From contig DIUC01000072.1 of assembly GCA_002435785.1 (NCBI GenBank), positions 1-47,410 on the forward strand: DNA of 47,410 nt, written 5' to 3'. The notes under the pieces are model-generated. The model searched no databases. It was given only the letters and a program-made list of their open reading frames with translations, and was not told the DNA's origin. Of this stretch, positions 43,301-47,410 are shown piece by piece; position 1 is the stretch's first letter, and every line of letters starts with the position of its first letter. Source of the stretch: Saprospiraceae bacterium UBA6168. GTDB taxonomy: Bacteria; Bacteroidota; Bacteroidia; Chitinophagales; Saprospiraceae. The position numbers and the translations under genes were made by a program.

Positions 43301-45375
43301 GGCCAGCAACGGTAGTAACAGCCATCACGACCTACGGTGGCAGCAATGGCTCCGTAAAGGTGACACCTGCAGGCGGCGTTGCGCCCTATACGGTGGTTTG
43401 GAGCAATGCGAGCACCACCACGATCATATCGGGGCTTTCATCTGGCACTTATAGCGTGACCACGACTGATGCCAACAACTGCACGGTTTCTGCCACGGTG
43501 ACACTGGTGAACCCCTCCAAAGTGGGCAACTTCGTGTGGCACGACCACAACCAAAACGGCATACAGGATAGCGGTGAACCCGGCATTGACAGCGTGAAAC
43601 TGCGCTTGATTGGCGCAACAACTACGGGTGTTCAAATCAATTTCACCACTTATTCCGATACGGCTGGTTTTTATGCCTTCGATGGCCTTGCTGCGGGTAC
43701 CTACCAAGTGAAGGTTGAACTGCCGGCCTTCCATGTTTTTTCTCCCGCAAATATCGGGAGCGACCTCACGGACAGCGACATTAACCCTGCGGACAGTGCC
43801 ACCGCCATTTTTAGCCTCGCCATCGGCAACTATGAGAGCCGCTGGGATGTGGGCCTAATAGCTTTGGATGAGAAAATAAACATTGGCGACTTTGTGTGGC
43901 AAGATGCCGACCAAGATGGCATTCAAGGCCCATTTGAACAGGGGATTCCGAACTTCACCGTTCGGCTGTACAGTATGCCATCCAATACACTGGTGGCCAC
44001 GAAAATCACCAATTCTATTGGTAAATATCTTTTCACGGATGTGATGCCCGGCTCCTACCAGATTGAGTTTCCGTTGGCTAATTTGCCGAATGGCTACTTG
44101 TTTTCGCCAGCAAACCAAGGCACTAACATCCATGTTGACAGTGACCCTAACCCAGCAACTGGCCGCACCGCAGTCTTCCAAGTGTTCCCATATACCGTGG
44201 ACAACCTGTCGTTTGACGCAGGGATTTTCAAGGAATGCGACAACGTGACGGACGGCGGCTTGATGGGCCACAATGAAGCACTCTGTGGCATTGGCGCCGA
44301 CCCTGCCGAAATCGTCAACCTCGCCCTGCCTTCCGGTGGGTTTGGGGTGCTGCAATACCTATGGCTAAAGAGCACCGTGCCGGTTTACAATGGTCCGGGC
44401 GACCAAAACTGGTCACCGATACCGAACTCCAATTCACCGAATTACAACCCTGGCCCCATTAGCCAGACTACCTACTATATCCGTTGTTCCCGGCGGGCTG
44501 GCTGCCCTGATTATCCAGGTGAGACCAATATCGTGTCGAAGACCATCACCCCCAATCCGCTTGCGCAAATAATTGACCAGCCGATTACCCGCTGTACGAA
44601 CCAAGGCGGTCGTTTTGAGGCTGCAATAGCGGGTGGTGGGGCCAGTTACCAATGGGATTTTGGGCCAGATGCCACACCGGTTTCGGCTGCTACGAGGGTC
44701 GTAAACCCGGTTGCTTGGGCGACGGAAGGTGTAAAGCCTGTTTCATTGACAGTGACCCGCTTCGGCTGCTCGGTCACGGTGAACACCACCGTTGGCGTGA
44801 CCATCTGCGGCAATCCGCTGATTGGGATTTTTGATGATGTATTTGCCAACCTCGAAGGAACTGCCATTAACTTGGGCTGGAAAGTGTCGGGCTTGGACCC
44901 CGCTGCCACGGTCTTTATGGTGCAGCGCTCTGAAGATGGTGTTGACTTTGAAAACCTGAGCGCTATCTCCGGTATGGCCTTTGATGCCGATGGCACTTAT
45001 CGGTTCGTTGACGAAAAACCCCGGCTGGGTGACAATATTTACCGAATCCAGTATCGCCAATCGGGCGAGAACGAAAGCGTTGGCCTTTCCGGTACAGTGA
45101 GTGTGTTTTACAAGCCAGCGGGTGTGCTGCCTGTTCAGGTCTATCCAAACCCGACTTTTGGCGAGGTGACGGTCGAGTTTTTGAAGCCTTCGCCCAACGC
45201 TGCTACCATTCAGGTTTGGGATACTTACGGACGGGTGGTGCTGGAGACCGAAGTACCGGAACTAACCGAGAAAAAGGCACTCGATTTGCGCAGCTTGCCA
45301 TTGGGCGTGTATTGGTTGCGCATCTATTCCGAAAACGTCCGGGACCAAATGGTAAAAGTCATAAAATCGGAATGA
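40399..45375 (+). CDS. SprB-repeat adhesin with three Cys/Arg modules, two SdrD-like domains and T9SS tail
   Basis: A 1658-residue secreted protein from ATG 40399 (MRVLHFHQWCVAVCRTL); a TTG at 40333 is less likely. The signal segment is SILFAMVLLPLANALA. Residues about 59-265 are two copies of a Cys/Arg module (CDNVxNGGTIxAN, LPTGGxxxLEYxW, IPNSNSPNYDPGPIS, TTYYxRxARRxGCxxY). Residues about 270-1037 hold ten SprB-type repeats, several with the variant core YNYIWNDPxxST. Two SdrD B-like domains follow (GNFVWHDHNQNGIQDSGE at about 1040 and GDFVWQDADQDGIQGPFE at about 1160), then a third Cys/Arg module (1279-1385), a PKD-like domain and a T9SS type A domain (VYPNPTFGEVTVEFLKPS to MVKVIKSE). A cell-surface adhesin, possibly for gliding or aggregation, is inferred. 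Confidence 0.93.
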   Translation: MRVLHFHQWCVAVCRTLISFLEPNGTRIVSCKSILFAMVLLPLANALASSPTIHPINACDNVVNGGTIAANEFGCPNPTWDPSVITNLTLPTGGTGTLEFLWIFTTNDPNSPISQWTPIPNSNSPNYDPGPISVTTYYRRCARRSGCFEYVGETNIIVKEALCCDNVTNGGTIGANQMACSSPYDPAILTNVTLPTGGSNVLEYQWVISTIGTAYTPSNPDWTIVAGANSATFDPPTIAQTTYYIRLARRYGCFDYDGVSNMVAVTISDNLAAVAIATGVSCFGGNDGSIDLTASGGTTPYNYLWSGGLGTNSDPQLVSAGTYTVTVTDANGCTATTGATVVPGVQIVLSASATNESCNGAANGTATLNSATGGLAPYTIAWSSIPAQSTAQIVDLAPATYTVTVTDALGCTASASATVNAGPQLAVTLSSTSVICFGKNQGSASVDSVANGDGNYTYNWNDPGWQTTASIDSLLAGTYTVTVSDAQGCTGTAAAVIANGAQVIATTTHTNATCNYTTDGTATVVVTGGSTPYTYFWNDPAWQSTETATNLAAGTYSVTVMDANGCSATASVTVEAPLPLEVVANGTNVSCFNGSNGVANVMVVNGNPADYNYIWNDPNASTTATVSGLSVGTYGVTVTDNNGCLVTQSVTITQPTQLSITTATTDATCGNGSDGSASVTATGGTPFPNGDYNYIWNAPGNPAVDVLDDVSPGTYTVTVTDANGCSQTGSATIGAPPVLTASLTINNVTCNGLDNGQISVTAAGGVAPFTYIWNDPNASTGISISSLAPGIYGVLVTDAVGCSAFASGTITEPAALTVATQQFDVICVDDTNGSAIALPAGGVTPYSYQWASGQTTANISNLGTGNYFVTVTDANGCTTTGAVQIISTTTLALSTSAVDANCFNSNDGSATAIVTGGSSPITYAWSNGATTASNNNLVAGNYTVTIQDADGCQISQTVVVASPPQLTGPATVVTAITTYGGSNGSVKVTPAGGVAPYTVVWSNASTTTIISGLSSGTYSVTTTDANNCTVSATVTLVNPSKVGNFVWHDHNQNGIQDSGEPGIDSVKLRLIGATTTGVQINFTTYSDTAGFYAFDGLAAGTYQVKVELPAFHVFSPANIGSDLTDSDINPADSATAIFSLAIGNYESRWDVGLIALDEKINIGDFVWQDADQDGIQGPFEQGIPNFTVRLYSMPSNTLVATKITNSIGKYLFTDVMPGSYQIEFPLANLPNGYLFSPANQGTNIHVDSDPNPATGRTAVFQVFPYTVDNLSFDAGIFKECDNVTDGGLMGHNEALCGIGADPAEIVNLALPSGGFGVLQYLWLKSTVPVYNGPGDQNWSPIPNSNSPNYNPGPISQTTYYIRCSRRAGCPDYPGETNIVSKTITPNPLAQIIDQPITRCTNQGGRFEAAIAGGGASYQWDFGPDATPVSAATRVVNPVAWATEGVKPVSLTVTRFGCSVTVNTTVGVTICGNPLIGIFDDVFANLEGTAINLGWKVSGLDPAATVFMVQRSEDGVDFENLSAISGMAFDADGTYRFVDEKPRLGDNIYRIQYRQSGENESVGLSGTVSVFYKPAGVLPVQVYPNPTFGEVTVEFLKPSPNAATIQVWDTYGRVVLETEVPELTEKKALDLRSLPLGVYWLRIYSENVRDQMVKVIKSE

Positions 45376-45485
45376 GGTAGGTGAACTGGGCTTGTGGGAA
45401 GCGCATGCCAAAATAACATTAAGCCTGTCATTTGCTTCGCAAACAATCTACATAGTTTTTCAATACATAGTTATTAAAAATTGGC

Positions 45486-45514
45486 GGGCCGCCCTTTGTG
45501 GCGGCCCTCTTTTG
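45486..45514 (+). terminator. Terminator of the SprB-repeat gene
   Basis: GGGCCGCC (45486-45493), loop CTTTGT, GGCGGCCC (45500-45507), then TCTTTT. It lies about 110 bp after the stop. Confidence 0.85.
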
Positions 45515-45521
45515 TCACTCA

Positions 45522-45552
45522 TTTCGATTTTTGAAAAAACGAACTATCTTTG
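45522..45552 (+). promoter_or_regulatory. Promoter candidate for the sugar-nucleotide genes
   Basis: TTTC (45522-45525), 19 bp, TATCTTTG (45545-45552) then C. The -7 box fits TAnnTTTG exactly and the upstream box has one mismatch. Transcription from here would run through the MITE-like element before the first gene. Confidence 0.42.
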
Positions 45553-45575
45553 CGGGGCAAATTTCTTCCCCTGTT

Positions 45576-45741
45576 TGAGAGCATGTTTGGGATTTGGTCA
45601 CTTGGTCAAAAACGGCTCTTTTTCCGCCATTTTTCAGCTTTTTTCAGTCACGTAGCCCCACTATGTTCCTTCAAAAATCTAAGAACTGACGAAAAAATAG
45701 CTCGTTTTTGCCTCAAGCACCAAATCCCAAACATACTCTGA
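45576..45741. mobile_element. MITE-like element with 23-bp terminal inverted repeats
   Basis: Left end TGAGAGCATGTTTGGGATTT... (45576-45598) and right end (45719-45741) are inverse copies with 2 mismatches in 23. The 120-bp core does not encode a transposase. This is probably an internally deleted insertion sequence or MITE mobilised in trans. No target duplication was identified. Confidence 0.7.
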
Positions 45742-45815
45742 CAAAATATTGACCCAAGGTGCGTGGAGCTGTCCCCTTATCAACTTCCCACCTGTTCCAT
45801 CAAAAACATAAGATT

Positions 45816-46766
45816 TTGAAAAAGAGAGTCCTCATTACCGGCGCAGCCGGATTCATTGGTTCGCACCTCTGCGACCGCATGTTGGCCGAAGGCTACCACG
45901 TTATTGGCATGGACAACCTGCTCACGGGCAGCTTGGACAACATTCAACACTTGTTCCCCAGGGACGATTTCGAATTTTACCACCACGACATCACCAAGTT
46001 CGTGCATGTGCCGGGCGAGATTGACTACATCCTGCACTTTGCAAGTCCAGCAAGCCCGATTGACTACCTGCTCATGCCCATCCAGACCCTGAAAGTGGGT
46101 GCCCTGGGCACGCACAACATGCTTGGAGTGGCTAAAGCCAAAGGTGCAAGAATCCTTGTAGCCTCCACTTCAGAGGTATATGGCGACCCGTTGATTCACC
46201 CACAGGTAGAAGAATATTGGGGCAACGTGAACCCCGTCGGCCCTCGTGGGGTATATGACGAAGCTAAGCGCTTTTTGGAGGCCATCACGATGGGCTACCA
46301 TACGTTTCACAAAGTCGAGACCCGCATCATTCGCATTTTCAATACATACGGCCCACGCATGAGGGTGGAAGATGGGCGGGTACTGCCAGCGTTCTTCTCC
46401 CAAGCCATTCGTGGCGAGGGTCTTACCGTCTTCGGCGATGGCTCACAAACCCGCAGCTTCTGCTATGTGGATGACTTGGTGGAAGGCATATACCGCCTAC
46501 TGCTGAGCGACTACGACCAGCCGATGAACATTGGCAACCCACAGGAAATCACGGTGATGCAGTTTGCGCATGAGATATTGGATTTGGTAAAAAACCCAAA
46601 GGCCCATATCATCTACAAACCACTGCCAACCGATGACCCCAAGCAGCGCAAACCGGACATCACCAAGGCCACCAATATACTTGGTTGGGCACCAAAGTTT
46701 GACCGGGAGGAGGGTCTGCGACTGACGTATGACTATTTTAAAAAAGCAGTTAAGGTTTATGGATAA
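45816..46766 (+). CDS. UDP-glucuronate decarboxylase (UDP-xylose synthase), extended SDR
   Basis: A 316-residue NAD-dependent enzyme that converts UDP-glucuronate to UDP-xylose for surface polysaccharides. I place the start at TTG 45816, which gives MKKRVLITGAAGFIGSHL with the Rossmann GxxGxxG directly at the N-terminus; a GTG at 45759 would add 19 residues of MITE-side sequence. The catalytic TSEVYGDP, YDEAK (YxxxK) and the family phrases GPRGVYDEAKRFLEAITMGYH, RIFNTYGPRM, DGSQTRSFCYVDD and DPKQRKPDITKA fit UXS rather than 4,6-dehydratases. It precedes rmlB by 77 bp on the same strand. Confidence 0.88.
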   Translation: MKKRVLITGAAGFIGSHLCDRMLAEGYHVIGMDNLLTGSLDNIQHLFPRDDFEFYHHDITKFVHVPGEIDYILHFASPASPIDYLLMPIQTLKVGALGTHNMLGVAKAKGARILVASTSEVYGDPLIHPQVEEYWGNVNPVGPRGVYDEAKRFLEAITMGYHTFHKVETRIIRIFNTYGPRMRVEDGRVLPAFFSQAIRGEGLTVFGDGSQTRSFCYVDDLVEGIYRLLLSDYDQPMNIGNPQEITVMQFAHEILDLVKNPKAHIIYKPLPTDDPKQRKPDITKATNILGWAPKFDREEGLRLTYDYFKKAVKVYG

Positions 46767-46843
46767 TGGTAAATGGCGACTGGTTGTTGGTTGATATTTA
46801 ACTCATCATTAGTTGCCATTTATCCCTCAATTTCTCTTTAAAT

Positions 46844-47410
46844 ATGAAACGTATTCTGATAACTGGAGGCGCAGGTTTTATTGGCTCACACGTGGTTCGG
46901 TTATTTGTCAATAAATATCCTGATTATCAAATTGTCAACCTTGACAAGTTGACGTATGCGGGTAATTTGGAAAACTTGAAGGACGTGGAGTCCAAGCCCA
47001 ATTACTTGTTTATAAAAGGAGATATAACGGATGGGAAATTTATCCAGCAGTTGTTTGAGGAAAACGACTTTCAGGGTGTTATTCATTTGGCTGCCGAGTC
47101 GCATGTTGACCGCTCCATTACCAATCCGTTGGAGTTCATTGAGACCAACGTAATAGGCACTTTCAACCTCTTGAACGCCGCAAAAAATGCGTGGAAGGGT
47201 AGGGAAGAAGGCCGGATGTTTTACCATATCTCCACCGATGAGGTATATGGCTCATTGGGCGAAGAAGGTTTTTTCGTGGAGACGACGCCCTATGACCCCC
47301 GCTCACCCTATTCGGCTTCAAAAGCAAGCAGCGACCACTTGGTGAGGGCCTATTTCCATACTTACCACTTGCCTGTTTTGGTGTCCAATTGCTCCAACAA
47401 TTATGGGCCA
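46844..47410 (+). CDS. rmlB: dTDP-glucose 4,6-dehydratase, cut by the window edge
   Basis: The first 189 codons of an extended SDR that makes dTDP-4-keto-6-deoxyglucose, the second step to dTDP-rhamnose. It starts MKRILITGGAGFIGSHVVRLF and has the RmlB phrases LDKLTYAGNLENL, HLAAESHVDRSI, the catalytic STDEVYGSL with Thr-Asp-Glu, and SPYSASKASSDHLVRAYFHTY (YxxxK). The frame runs open to the right edge at SNCSNNYGP. ATG 46844 has no strong ribosome binding site. Together with the upstream decarboxylase it suggests that a surface polysaccharide cluster continues outside the window. Confidence 0.95.
   Translation, partial: MKRILITGGAGFIGSHVVRLFVNKYPDYQIVNLDKLTYAGNLENLKDVESKPNYLFIKGDITDGKFIQQLFEENDFQGVIHLAAESHVDRSITNPLEFIETNVIGTFNLLNAAKNAWKGREEGRMFYHISTDEVYGSLGEEGFFVETTPYDPRSPYSASKASSDHLVRAYFHTYHLPVLVSNCSNNYGP

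Noticed and set aside
45392..45741. Two short plus-strand open frames between the adhesin and the sugar-nucleotide genes
   Set aside because: They span the terminator and the MITE-like element and show no protein features.

Overview
This 47.4 kb window comes from a member of the Bacteroidota, most likely a Saprospiria-type filament or glider. The evidence is four large secreted proteins with Por/type IX secretion (T9SS) C-terminal sorting domains, two of them SprB-repeat adhesins, a PorP/SprF-family outer-membrane protein, a DUF2795 protein, and promoter-like elements of the Bacteroidota type (TAnnTTTG). No rRNA, tRNA, CRISPR array or phage gene was recognised.

Left part (1-5.5 kb): a decayed type I restriction-modification locus. 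An hsdR remnant that has lost its DEAD-box and second helicase domain is followed by an AT-rich PD-(D/E)XK nuclease gene, a second divergent hsdR 3' end, an AT-rich gene for a secreted protein, and a frameshifted 5' remnant of hsdM. The area is full of palindromic elements: hairpin repeats that are translated in frame inside hsdR, a pair of MITE-like units, a 70-nt hairpin and several short dyads.

Middle part (5.5-34 kb): ordinary chromosomal genes mixed with surface proteins. These are two small beta-barrel proteins, a 1036-residue HYR/dockerin-like secreted protein, a 1578-residue adhesin with 14 SprB repeats, a 51-residue two-helix membrane protein divergent from a HExxH protein, CorA, an adenosylcobalamin-dependent ribonucleotide reductase, DUF2283, a secreted Porphyromonas-type peptidylarginine/agmatine deiminase with a T9SS tail, a DUF3298 lipoprotein, MiaA, a PlsC-like acyltransferase, a PKD/T9SS protein, a SAM methyltransferase, a PorE-like TPR-PD40-CRD protein that ends in two SPOR domains, and a lipoprotein.

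Right part (34-47.4 kb): a divergent two-AAA Clp-type ATPase, TruC, DUF2795, an unusual beta-repeat protein without a signal peptide, PorP/SprF, CoaE and a 1658-residue SprB-repeat adhesin. The window ends in a sugar-nucleotide locus (UDP-glucuronate decarboxylase, then RmlB cut by the edge), which probably starts a surface-polysaccharide cluster. The genes are mostly in short transcription units, often convergent pairs with a hairpin terminator between them. The common theme is surface biology: T9SS cargo, a possible T9SS-associated periplasmic protein, a SprF-like partner and surface sugars.

The most unusual signals are a dispersed 5-bp-stem hairpin repeat with covarying stems (eight copies at three loci), the repeat-riddled restriction locus, the PorE-like protein whose OmpA anchor is replaced by SPOR domains, and the Clp-type ATPase with a degenerate first ATPase site.
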